This document shows positions 33,297-45,200 of a stretch of 64,000 bases of DNA, piece after piece. A program made the position numbers and the translations under genes. The stretch is from Colius striatus (lineage: Eukaryota > Chordata > Aves > Coliiformes > Coliidae). The stretch is taken from assembly GCF_028858725.1 (NCBI RefSeq), contig NC_084771.1, positions 6,786,915-6,850,914 of the forward strand, read 5' to 3'. The notes beneath the pieces are model-generated. The model did not search any database, had not been told where the DNA came from, and was given only the letters and a program-made list of their open reading frames with translations. The stretch's first letter is position 1. Each line of letters begins with the position of its first letter.

Positions 33297-33314
33297 AGGC
33301 GCCAGAGGGCGCTG
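33297..33314 (+). promoter_or_regulatory. CTCF-like binding site
   Basis: The sequence GGCGCCAGAGGGCGCTG matches the core of the vertebrate CTCF consensus (CCASYAGRKGGCRSY-like) at nearly every constrained position. It lies in the orphan CpG island, roughly midway between the two receptor paralogues. Occupancy is inference. Confidence 0.6.
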
Positions 33315-33393
33315 CGGGCCCGGCGCCTGCGGCTCTGCGGGGCTGGGCGGCGGCGGAGCAGCGCCCCCGTGTGGTCCCGCGGTGCTGCCGCAG

Positions 33394-33600
33394 CGGCACC
33401 GGGACATCCCCCCCCCGCGGCACCGGGACATCCCCCCCCCGCGGCACCGAGACATCCCCCCCCCCGCGGCACCGGGACATCCCCCCCGCAGCGGCACCGG
33501 GACATCCCGCCCCCCCGCGGCACCGGGACATCCTCCCCCCGCGGCACCGAGACATCCCCCCCCCGCGGCACCGGGACATCCTCCCCCGCGGCACCGGGAC
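33394..33600. repeat. GC-rich minisatellite, nine units of 23-26 bases
   Basis: The unit is GCGGCACCGGGACATCC plus a run of C. Units begin near 33394, 33417, 33441, 33465, 33491, 33517, 33541, 33565 and 33588; the last is truncated. Variation lies in the C-run length, in GGGACATCC versus GAGACATCC, and in an occasional T in the C run. Each unit boundary makes a CCGCGG or similar CpG-rich junction. The minus strand carries regularly spaced long G runs. Confidence 0.95.
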
Positions 33601-33816
33601 TGACGGAGGCTGCTCTGCACACAGCCCTCGGCTGAAGCGGCTGCTTGCCCCTAGTGCCGCGGCAGGGAAAGTGAAGAGGAGTCTCCTGCAGAGTTCGACA
33701 AGTCACATCAAAACACAATCCAAGACCTGAGAAACACAAATGAACTCGGGCACCTATTTGGAGCATTTTAGTCGTTTAGGATAAGGGATGATGTCATCAA
33801 TACAAGGATAAGAGAT

Positions 33817-33836
33817 TGTGTGTGTGTGTGTGTGTG
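33817..33836. repeat. (TG)10 microsatellite
   Basis: An uninterrupted TG dinucleotide run of ten units, about 220 bases beyond the minisatellite. Confidence 0.95.
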
Positions 33837-33839
33837 CAG

Positions 33840-36800
33840 GGCCCTGCAAGTTCACTTGCAATTCAGGGATCTGAGGTCCTGATAAAGCAGACAACTGCCC
33901 TTTTTCAGGGATACGCATCAGTTTAAACCACTTGTTGCTGTAATTCTGGAGCTCTGTCCACTGCCCTGGCAGCGATCTCCTGGGCCTCAGACATAATACA
34001 CATCTGAGGGGTTCAGTATCTAAGTTAAAAGCACACATTAAAGTAAGTGAGATAAGGTAGGCTGGCCTCTAATGCAGCCCAGCTGGGTAAGTGCGTGAGT
34101 CCCGAGTTCCCAGAAGTGATAGCACAGAACAGCAAAGGAAGTGGAGCAATTATGCTCAAAACACTTCACTGACAGATCTTAACCAGCCAGCCTGGCAGAG
34201 AGGACTTTGGCAGAGCCTTTTGTACTCAAAACCATAGAAAACAATCAATAGAAAAGCTTAACTTCCTGGGCTGGTGCTGAATACTAAGTTAGCAGAAGAG
34301 TACCTCATTCTTACACCACTTTTTGCAATGAGGCCGTGGGCAGAGGAAATGTGACTCACTACAAACACTGGGATAAAAAGGCACTGTGCGACTGAACAAA
34401 TAAAGCACTTGCAAGTAAGCTCTGCTGAGTGCCACTATCACATTCTTGTTGAGTCTCAGGACATTTCAGGATCCCCTCCAAAAGCTCTTCGTTATTCATA
34501 TGACTAAAAATAGGTCTTGACAGTGAAATTGTAGTGGTCAGCCAAAGCAGAGGGTAGCCAAATAACACTGATACACTGACCTTAAAACTTTGGACTCTCC
34601 CAAAAAAAAAGACAAGGTAAGTGACAAATTTCTGGTGAAGTTGAACCAAATATTGACAGTTTCAGTTTTCCTATTCTGATACAATGTCTCTCCTTGTTAG
34701 TAATAACAGTGGTTTGTTAGTAACAACATTGCATCTAAATGTGTGCAAAAGCCCATGACTGGAAAACACTTGCCCTGGGGAAGTTAAAACAAACAAACAG
34801 ATGAAACCCATAGATATTTTTCTGTCATTAACGTGTCTTCCAGAGTTCCATCGCTGCTCTGAAAGCTGCTTTAAACAGTGTGACATCTGTTTTCTTCTTT
34901 CTTTCTCATGAGTGTGCATCCTGTCTTTTGTCTACTCTTCCCCTGAGCCCTCTACATTAGTGTTAAAGATCACAGGACTTATTTTTTATATGGGAAGTGC
35001 AGTGGATGAGAGGTTTGTGTTAGAAAAGGAGGGTTTGGGTTAGTTTTGTGAGAATCATTTTAAAAGTGACAACTTTTTTCCTATGGAGGAATGAAAAAGG
35101 AGAGTAATGATCCTCTTTGTCACAGGAGTGAATGGATGATGCTTGTGTGCCTTACTCCAGCTTTTCTCCAGCACTTGGGGTGGCTGAGTCACATCATGAA
35201 GAACCATGAAGAGATGGAAGAGTGAAGGCAGCAAGAACTGCCCACTGCAGTGCAAAGGCAGTTGGCAGTGAGACCACTGCCACAGTGGGGTTGGCCTGTG
35301 CCAGGGCAACACACCTCACCCAGCAGCTCCAGCAAGGCCCCTGCACAGGCTGCTTCAGCTCAGAAATCTCTTGGGAGAGCAAGGAATGCTGCACAGCTCA
35401 GTTGAGAAGGGGTCATGAGGGCAATGGCACTGGTCCCTGTAGCAAAACCTCACTTGCTTCCTCATGCTGCACATTTCCCCTACGACAGTTATCAAAGTCC
35501 CCTTTTCTCACTCCTGTTTTAGCATCTGGAAGCTGACTCCTTCAAATGAATACCTGGGTAAAGCCTTCTTGAAGGAGCAGAGCTCCAGCTCACCCTTCAC
35601 TAAGACTGCTCACCTCCACTATTTTAAGTAATTAATGTTTGCAAAAGTCCCGTGGATGACTTCAGTGATGACTGCTGTTACTGCCATCCACTTTTCTCTC
35701 TCCTCTTTCTTGTACCTAAAGCTGCTGCTGTGTTTGGTCAGAGGTCAGTCAGCCACTCACTCCCAAGGAGGCAGCAGCTCAACACCAGAGCCAGGGGCAG
35801 GGAGCGTGGCACAGCTCGCTGCGTGCAGGAAGGTGGCAGAGTCACACCATGAATAAATCACTGTAAATCAGGACTTGATTCCACAGCTTTCAGGAAAGGA
35901 ACAAAGCATTTCTTTGGCTGTGCAGCTGAATTAATAGAGCCCTTGCTGTAGCCTGTTGGACCATAGCTACCTACACACAGATCACAACAAGGGTTTCTGG
36001 AGAGACGTGTGATCCTCTGTGCTGCAGATCAGCCGGGTGGGACTGGGCACTGCCTGTCAGCTCCCTGCTCCTCCCTTGCAGGCTGTCACCTCTGCCCCTC
36101 ACCTGCCTGAGAACAAGACCTACAGGGGAGAATTTTTATCTGTCTCACAGCACATCATGTATGGTATACCAAGGGTCCTGGGCTGAAGGTTATTGACTGT
36201 GTTATTACCTACAGCAGATTGCCCAATTTCATGTGCCTCCAGGAAATTTTCAGAGTTTCCAGATGTGGGATTGGGTCTTTCTGTTAATCTTCAGGGAGAG
36301 TGTTTCCCTCTTGATACAAGAACACAGGTGTGAGAAAGGTTTCATCATTTCATTTTGTATTAAAACCTACAAGGCTTTCAACTCAAGTGAGTCAGAAAAA
36401 CAAAACACACAGTTCTCATTATGCTTTTCCTTTTTTCTTTTAAATGGAAATAACAATCAGAGTGTTATTAAAAATGCTTTGAATCTGCCATCACCCAGAG
36501 CTTGACCACGCTCCTGACAGCTGCTGCATCACACATTGCTAGCTCCTGCTTTCAAGAGTTCTATAGTTTACACTGTTTATACTCAGGAAGATCATAAAAA
36601 AAGTTGATAAATTCAGAGAAATATCAGCCAAACCAGATTTCCCACAGCCACTTACCCAGGCTGCACTCCACGTGTTTGGAGAGATGCTTCAGGACTCAGA
36701 GGCTAAAGCCAGGGCTTTGCAGGATAGAACAGCTTTGCCCAAACCCCAGAACTGTTCCTTTTCTCTCCAACACCCTCCAGAGTTAAAGTGGACTCCTGGT

Positions 36801-39800
36801 GAGAGGTTACCCAAAGCCATTTTTGTCCCATGTGAGATGAAGCTGATGAGCATGCCCTGTGTATTGCCTAAATGCACAGAAACCCTTCCTGGGGCTGAGC
36901 AGGCTTCGCTGTGTGTATAGCCTGGGGAAAGCACAGCATCATTCCTGCCAGGACAGATGACAAGGGATGACACAGCTAATTAGGGCTTACTGCTTTAAAA
37001 AATCAGGACCTTTTTCTTTCACAGTATATATATACTTTACAAAATGCTGGCAGATGACTGGGATGTCATGGGAGAAAGGGAATCAAAGCTTACTGAAGAC
37101 ACTGGCCCTGCCAGGTGTGATGGTGACAATCCCCACCAGGCACTGGCTGTGTGTGTCCCCTGAGCAAGCTGCAGCTCATCAGCTTATTACCCAGGGCTTA
37201 TTTCTAGGAGCCCACTTACCCCCTCTGCTTTGGCTTCAGATCCTCAGCACCCTGCTCTCCTCCCACTGCTCCCAGTAGAAGACCCGGTCCCTTGCAGCTG
37301 GTTCCTGTGTGAGGGTGAGCTCATGGCCTCAAAGTGGCTTGTTCTAGGGGATTTTTTTTTTTTCCATGCTTCTTTCCCAATTTTGTGAGCTGGTCTCCTG
37401 CCCTGCAGGACTGATCAGGACGAGTTTGCATTATGAAGATTAAGAGAATGGGTATTAAGCCAGATTTCTCTGTGTCTTCTTGTCACAATATGTACCAGAA
37501 GATATTTTGGGGAAACATCCTTGATTTAGAGAGAACTAGGCACTGTGAAGTCTAAGTACAAGTACACCTGAGCAACAGAAACTCAAGAACCATTTCCCTT
37601 CCTCTCTGTGTCCAAAACCAGCTTTCAGAGGTGTTCTCTAGCAATTAGAGGTGTGCTTTTGTTTCTTGCTCTGTGCTGAGAAGAGCTGCTTTCCACCCTG
37701 GGGCTCACTGCTATGGATAGAAGTTGAGATGATAGTTTTGCTTCAATTATGGTTTCTCTTTTGAACAGGATTAAAAAAAAAAGCCCCAAACAAACTTCAA
37801 ATCTTGCCCTGGGAGATCTGTTCTCTCCTGGAAGCTTCTTTCAGTCTGTATATCTATAGTCTATATTTTAGCCTCTGCTGTTTCAGATGCTGATAGTGAA
37901 CTTGGTCACCATTGTGATTAAATACTATTTCACCTTTCTTTAATTTGCTGGAGCTGATGGGGCTGTTGGGCAGCAGTTCCTAGAGCAAAGTACATGGCAA
38001 CATACAGTTTGTGATGCTTTTCCCTCTAGGAAACTCATGTGATGTGCTAATGTCTCTGGTAATGAGTGTATGTGGGTATAAATGTCATCTCAATTTTATC
38101 TGTGGCCCAAGATTTCTAGATGTGAACTAAATTATCTTGTTCTTTCCTATGTTAACAAATGTCTGTCTGTTAAAACACTCTTGTCCTTACTATGATAATG
38201 TTTTCTGCTGGGTGCAATTTAGAGGGGCAGGGGGTGCAATCCTGACCTCTGTGCTTTGCCAGATCTCAGGAGGGGTGAGTCCTCCTCCCCTGCCCTGTGC
38301 CTCTGCTGATGAGGTCATTGTCCTCCTGCTCAGGGCTGACACATCCAGCTGTCATATCTCAGCCTGGACTGTCAGGCACTTCAAAATACAACATTCAAAA
38401 TGCAAAAAGCTGTTTGTTTCTTGTCTGCCTTTTTGTTTGGGGGTTTTTTTTAAGTTGAAAAGGAAGAAAACTTAAACTTTGTTATGCATGTTTAGAGAAA
38501 GAGTAATTTAACTCCAGATCTGAACCATGAGAGCTTAGCTTTTTGTTTTGCTGTAAATGTGCTCAGTTTTCTCAAGCAACTCTTTCTGCCACTTCCAGAA
38601 ATATTAAGTGAAAACTTTTGCATCTGGGTAAAGAAAAATTCTATCTATAAAAATCAGCTGTGAATTCTTTTCCTGCCTTAGAACCAAGCAAATGCACAGC
38701 AACAAGAAAAAGCCTAGAAGGGTACTGTTTTCAAAGGAAAGCCTCTTACATGTCCCCTTTAGCAAACTCTTCCTTTTGCCTCTGATCAGAGGCTGTTCGG
38801 GGTGTGAAATGGTGCCAGGGCTCAGGAAGGGATGGAAGAGAGGGGTCAGGGTGAGGGGTACTTTCACAGGGAGTTTGAGGGAGTGTCCCTGGCCATGTCT
38901 TGCCAGGTTTGTGAAGCTTCACCAGCACTTGACATGCCACAAAGACCTCAGGCCGTTGGTGTGAACCCCTCTTGCCAATGGGCACCCCTGGATCTGGCCG
39001 CTCTGCTCTTGGGCTGGCGATTTCAGCAGTGTGTGCTGGAGGTTGGCAGACACAACGTGTAACCACAGCACAGGGCAAAAGAAGGGACCTCCTCAGCTAG
39101 AGGCTTTTTGCCAGCTTCTCCAAAATGCCTGGGATAGCTCAGAGACAGTGAGTTAAGGAGATGAAATGGATAAAAGAGTACACGAAGCCAAGTATGACAG
39201 TCACACAAGGCTTTCAAAATGCTTTGTGAGACACTAGTTTCACAGGACATACACCCAGCTGAAGGAGCTGCCAACTGCAAAAATCAATTATTTTGTTTTT
39301 AGCTTAAAATGCAAACTATCACCATCAGTCCTAAACTGAAAAAGTCTTGGGAGAAAAATATTTTCCAGCAGCAACTTCACAAAGATTCCTGTTTTCTAAC
39401 ATTTTCAGGCATCTGACTTTCTGCTTGAAAATTCTTTCATATAGGAAGCGTCTGCTGTTCTTGGCAAAGAGCTTGCTTGTGTATTTCTTTCATCAGGACA
39501 CAGACATCAAAGAGGGGGAACAAAAATGACTCATTATTCTCATCCCCACTCTGACTACTCATGCTTAGGCTTCCTTCCAAGTCTCTGTGTTGAACCCACC
39601 TGTAGGTTCATACAATCAACCTCATCAATCCTCGTTTAAAGGTTTCCTCACTAAGTTAGAAAGTTTGTGGTGACAGAAACTCTTCCTCCTGCTGTGGCTG
39701 GACCTCGTTCCTGCTCAGCAGATCTCTTCCTGCGGAAAATCACTTCCTCTGGGGCTGCCTGTGCAACCAGGCAGGTATTTGCCTCACCTTCCTCTGCAGC

Positions 39801-42000
39801 CTATACAGCTTTAAAGGCTTTGGAAACACTGCAGTTTGCCTTTCATTGTAAAAATTAAAACTTTATTTTAATGAGGTCCTCAAACTTCTGAGCAAATGGG
39901 CAAGTTGCAAGAGCAGCACTGTGGCTCCTTTAAATCTTCCTTAGTTCCTCAAATGACCAGTCTCCAAATGAGACTCCACTATAGGGGTCTCAGTAGAGGA
40001 GAATGGATTCAGGACTCCTGGGAAGGCAGTAAAAAGGGGTTTCCAGAAAAACTGATTTCACCTGGAAGAGTTAAGAGTTGAATAAAGTGGTTCCAAATAA
40101 GCATATGCTTTAGCTTGCCTGAGCTGAGCCAATGTTAGGGTGGCATGGAGCTTATGAGGAATAAATAGAAATGATGCTGTGAGCACGCAATCAGCTACAG
40201 GCCATCAGCATTTCTCTGCTACTGCATCATAAGGGGAGCAGAGCATCTGGGCAGTGTTGTCTGCCTATCATCTGCCAGACAAGGCAAAACACATCACTTC
40301 AGGAATCCTTTTAAGCCAGGGGTGAATCCCTCCCACAGCTCTGAATCAAATATGAAGCAACATCAGTCTCTGTTCCACAGTGTCTGAGGATGGTTCCTCC
40401 TTCACCCTTGCAAATGTGTGTGTGTGCATAGATACACAGCCTAATTTGCAATGTGTTCCCCTTCACAGAGGCTGAATGTGAAGGACAGACCTTTTCTGTC
40501 TTCACAGAAACTAGTGGAATTAGACCACAAATAAACTTGGTCTGAGATCTTAGGAGATTGGATCACATCTTGGCAGCTGCTGCAGACACCACCCTTCCGT
40601 GATGCATTGCGAGGTAGAATAAATATTCACTAAACTGATACTTCTGGGACATTTTTTTCTGCTCAGTCAGACACAGAGGCTCTTTGCTGGTATCACCAGG
40701 TCTGTTTTAGGGATAATCATAGATTCTCTCAGTTTCTAGAAACTGAGATAATCTAGAAACTGAGATATGAAATCCAAACCACCTGCAAGGAACTTATTTC
40801 TTAGCAACTTCATCTACTGTCCTGGTCTGTTTCCTGATATTCCTCCTCAGTACATCACAGCCTATGGGGGAAAAATAGAGGTACAGACTCATGGCCAAAC
40901 TGAGGAGCTCATTTAAGTAGTAGAGGAGTTAAATACTGGTGAGACAGCAGCAGTCAGTGGAAATAAGCATAGCTGATGTAAAAGCTCAGAGGTTGTGTGG
41001 CAATTGATGTCAGATGAGACAGCCAGAGCCCAGTCTGAGCCACTCACCTTCTGACATAGGACCTTTCCCACTTCTTTTTCCCAAGCCAGGCAAAACTTTG
41101 ACAACTGACATAGGTTTAGTTGTTTAATACTTTTAGGTCTGGAAGCCTTGCCAAACAGGTTCTCATCCTTCCCATCACTTGAGGTAAATTTCCCCTAACG
41201 GTACCTACCTCCCCACGTGTCTGGTGGGACCACATCTTTTGTGTTTCCTTCTCTCCCTTTCTTCTTTTCTGGTCATGCTGAACTAGTCATCCCAGGAACA
41301 AAGCTGTCAGGGGGAGGAGAGTGCAGTGTTCTTTTGCAGTGATTAATGGTCAGTGTACTTGGAGCTAATAAGTGAGATGAGTCTTTAAAATAACATTCAT
41401 CAAAGAGAAGAGCTTGTTGGTTGCTAATTTACGAGGGAGAGTCACTACCCTCCTGCTGTAGGCTGATAATCCAGAACTGACTCACTGGCTAAAATTGTTT
41501 AAACCATCATATTCCTGAAGTATTACATTTCAGATCGAGGCTTAAAGGGCCAGGAGCACAACTGGCTGACACCCATATGCACGTGTCACCATCCATCTTG
41601 AGGGAATACTGCAGCAGCAGCAGCAGCCTCAAAGCTCCAGCCATCAAAGGAGCTGCTTCAGTTGCTCCATATAACCACACTTTTGTCTGTTCCCATGGAA
41701 GCCACATGCTTTGGACACAGGCAGTATGCTGAGGAAGCTGGTGATTTGGATAGGACATGAAGAAATTCTTCTCACCAGTGTCTGAGTGGCTTGGTCAGGC
41801 AGTTGCATGTCAGATGCACAGGCGGAACTGGAGTGATCCTCACAGCTATGCTTGTACTGAAACTGCAGAGCTAAACCACTTGCCTAGCAAGGGAGAAGCC
41901 TTATTCTTCAGTGGGAAAAGCTCCCCCTGAGCTGGAGGGGACCTTGGCCTGCCTACCTCTCCTCCTCAGAACATCCTTGCCTCCAGCAGACACCCACATC
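33840..42000. other. Intergenic, no gene recognised
   Basis: About 8 kb with no supportable exon. It contains a perfect 22-base palindrome with an adjoining 17-base direct duplication (40727-40767, listed separately), a poly-T run near 37350-37363 and a (GCA)n run of about six units at 41611-41627. Confidence 0.5.
40727..40767. repeat. Perfect 22-base palindrome plus 17-base tandem duplication
   Basis: Positions 40727-40748 are identical to their reverse complement (half-site TCTCAGTTTCT, centred on CTAG). The right arm belongs to a 17-base unit (40734-40750, core CTAGAAACTGAGATA) repeated head to tail at 40751-40767 with one mismatch. Confidence 0.9.
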
Positions 42001-42002
42001 AC

Positions 42003-42290
42003 AGTATGGTCACAGAATCCCCACATGGTGGAGGTTGGAAGGGCCCTTTAGGTATTTGTAAGTGTTGATACGGTCTCCCTGAGCTCAGCCTTCTCCAGGC
42101 TGAACAGCCCCAGGTCCTGCAGCCTTTCCTCCTCACACAGATGTTCCTCAGCCCTGTGCTGGCCACTCCCCAGCAGTTCCCTGACTCTCTTGAACTTCGA
42201 AGTCCAAAACTGAACACAAGTCTCCAAATAAGGCCTCGCCAGGGCAGAGTAGAGGGGCAGGAGAATCTCTCTCAACCTGCTGTGAGGTGT
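42003..42290 (-). repeat. CR1 LINE fragment, antisense, internally deleted
   Basis: The left part (CACAGAATCCCCACATGGTG, GAGGTTGGAAGGGCCCTTTA) is the antisense CR1 3' end. It jumps directly into a more internal CR1 segment (GGTCTCCCTGAGCTCAGCCT, TCTCCAGGCTGAACAGCCCC, GCCTCGCCAGGGCAGAGTAG). The stretch normally between them is missing, so this is an internally deleted copy. Open frames across it on both strands are repeat-derived and not genes. Confidence 0.88.
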
Positions 42291-42294
42291 TTTT

Positions 42295-45200
42295 GCTTTG
42301 GGCTTTTGCTGATTTTGCTGCAATGTGTGAGCAGGAGGAGCTGCAAGGCCGCCAGCAGCCCAGGGCTGGCAGGGGTCTGGGCTGGTGGTCCGGCTGAGTG
42401 CTGCTGTTCAGACACAAACAAATTGTTAAAGTGGTCAAAGAATGATCAGAAAAGCCTTTTTTATTTCCTTGGTCTTACACAATTGTCTACCCAGTGCTTA
42501 AAAACAAAAGCATTTGAAAAGGACACCCGAACTGCCATTAATTATATGGTTGAGTTTCTTGATAGCCTGGGAACAGGAGCCTACTGTAACCCAGTCCTGC
42601 TATCAATGCTATTTTAACTTTCAGCTTTTAATGTGGAAAAAGCATTTCATGTCTTAAATACTTCCCATGGCCCTAGTCATGCATGAGTCCTAAATAGTGA
42701 AGCCTGATTAACCGTGCTCTGCCCTCAGCAATCAGTGAATCAATGGACATGATTTTTAGAGCAGAGCGTTTTTTGGTGGTCAAGTCAGGCTACAAGAAAG
42801 CTTTGAACGAGCACATTTCTTAAAGTGAAACACATCCCCAAAAGAGAAGGAAAAAGTGCAATAGAGAAATAAAATCCTCTCCAAAATAAAATGGAGGAAA
42901 CAGAAAAGGTAAGTGAAGGGTCTTGGTTGTACAGTGAGATAATTTCCTCTCTCTCGAGCGTCAATAACTAGCTGAGATATTAGCAGCAGGAGTGTGTGTC
43001 CTCTGAACTGCTGCACACGCTCTGCTTTGTCTGTTGGCAGTATCTGAGTGCAGCATCCTCTGTGTTTGTAACAAAATTGATCGTCTGTACAAACAGCTTT
43101 TCATTGTAACTGCACTTCAAGGACTGAGTTTGTCCAGAACATCAAAAATACCTTTCCTAACACCTCCCCAAGCTGACATGTAGTTTTTGGCAATCCAGGT
43201 TTCTGCCAGCTGAGATACAAGTTTGCAGCACACACAGCATTGCCAGGGAGTGCCTGGCCATGGCTGAGCACGGTGCTGTTTGTGTTCCAGTGCCAGGCGT
43301 TGTCGGCACGTTCCCCGCGGCTCAGCCCTGTGACAGCTGGGAACCAGCGACCGGCTCCTGCCTGTCAAACGTGTCACTCGGCAAAAATAACGGCAGCTGA
43401 GAGAGCCCTTCCTTCTGGGCAGGCAGGGATACAGCTCCACGTGCATGGGAAGGATGTGATGGAGTCAGCTTGTTGTGGTGCTGGGGGTTTGTACCATGTG
43501 CCCGTGGCAGAGCCTCCAAAGGGGCACCGGTGGCAGGGACTTGGAAGGCAGCAGCAGCCTCTCCAGAAGATGAGGGGGAGGCTTATTTTCTTGTTCTAAT
43601 GCCTGAGTGAGCCTGGTATTCACTGAAAAGGTTATATGGAATAAAAGAGATGATGTGAGCAAAGAGTGACGTAGGTCTGTGCTGGCTACACAAAAAAGGA
43701 TGTCTAGCACTTGGGAAGCTGAGGAGAGAGACAGGACCTTTGAGCTCTCACTCCCAGGATCATACTGATTCTCCTTCTTTGCCCTCAGCAAATCAAATAA
43801 TTTCTTCACTTTCTCCTCTCCATAAATGACATTAATGATAGCAATTTCTCTGCTTCACAGGAGGGCTGGGTATAAATTGATATTTGGCAGATAATGTGAG
43901 ACACAAAAGACATTGGGATCTCAGGAGTGGAAGAGCTGGGCACGATGGGTCTAGGTGGAGGAATATAAGTCAATGTCAAAGAGATTTGGGGAGTTCAGGT
44001 GTTCTGAGCTGGAATGCTCATGTAGCGAGACCATGGAATTTAAGGAGCAGGGCCCTGGTTTTTCTGCAGAATACAGAGAAATGTTAGTCCTGTCACTGGA
44101 AATGGAAAGGAGACCTCAAGTGAACAGCAAGGATCCTAGTGATGTTTGTCTTCCTTTTGCCTTGGTGAGTTAACATTAAACATCAGGATTTTAAGATAAA
44201 CATTCATAGCAGCAGACTCCCTTGCTCTCTACCCTCCAGCTAACATGGGAAGCCTGGTCCAACATTTACCCTATACCAGCACTGCAGCAAGGGATATAAA
44301 TGAGGAATTCATATCCTCAGGCAAGATTCTGTGTTCGTCAATAATTCCAAAGCAGTTCCTGAATTAGTCTATTACTAATTTATTTTCACCATAACTGGGA
44401 GGACAAGAAGTTCTGGCAGGCAGTGCATGAGACATCCAGGAGAAAATTGTTAAAACAGAGCCAAAAATATCGCCATACTAGAGTCATGAGTCAGATCCTG
44501 ACCTTTCCAATGAGTACCACAGAGAGTCTGAGCTCATGTGGATGGGATCCCAGTGATCCAGGTGAGGGTAACAGGCCAGCTCAGCAAGGCTGGCTTTTAA
44601 CAGGGGGGAGGAAACTGGGACTGGCCCAGAGAGGGCACACCAGCATCTAAAGGGCACGAGGGGCTGGGGAGGGCAGCAACGCCTTTCAGACAGGTTTGTC
44701 TCCTGTGGCCTTCCCAAAGGAAAGGATCTCCTTGTGCTGCTGAGCTTCACTGTTTTACACCGTGCTTGTTCCTGATCAGCTCCTTGTACATCCTCTGGTT
44801 AAGGCCATTCTAAACAGTGATAACATCCATCTTCCTCTTAATTAGCATTTTAAAAGCCCTTGGAGCTTTTGTCAAGTCACATTTGCTGAGGAAAGAGGGT
44901 CACTGTAAACTCACTTTTTATGAAAGAAGGGGAAACTCTATGACTGCAAGAGACAATTTCAAAGGCCACGTGTCTGTTGTGAGGTTTGCTCTGAAACTCC
45001 AGAGCTGCCTCTGCTGTGACAGAGCTGCAGGTGGGAGCAGTTGGCTCCCTGTTGTGGGGTTTAATGTGCTGAGCTCTGCTGTGTCCTGGGGTGAGCTGGG
45101 GCAGGGGCTGGCTGCTCGGGTGCATTCGGGACCCTGACACCCCCCTGCATCAGAAGCCACAGCTCCTCCCCACTTTGCTCCCTGTCGGGCTGTGGGAGAT

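Larger units (their letters stand above)
33115..33675. promoter_or_regulatory. CpG island with no recognised gene
   Basis: About 560 bases of very GC-rich, CpG-dense sequence stand out sharply from both flanks. It contains a CTCF-like site (33297-33314) and a nine-copy minisatellite (33394-33600). No start codon with a recognisable protein or clear first exon is visible on either strand. It could be the promoter of an unannotated non-coding transcript, or an orphan island. Confidence 0.6.

Noticed and set aside
32927-33766. Long open frames on both strands across the GC-rich region
   Set aside because: They are repetitive translations of the minisatellite (MSRCRGG-type or GTGTSPPR-type repeats). 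High GC removes stop codons; there are no motifs and no splice or start context.
42048-42617. Open frames of about 90-160 codons near 42.1-42.6 kb
   Set aside because: They run through an antisense CR1 fragment and are repeat-derived.
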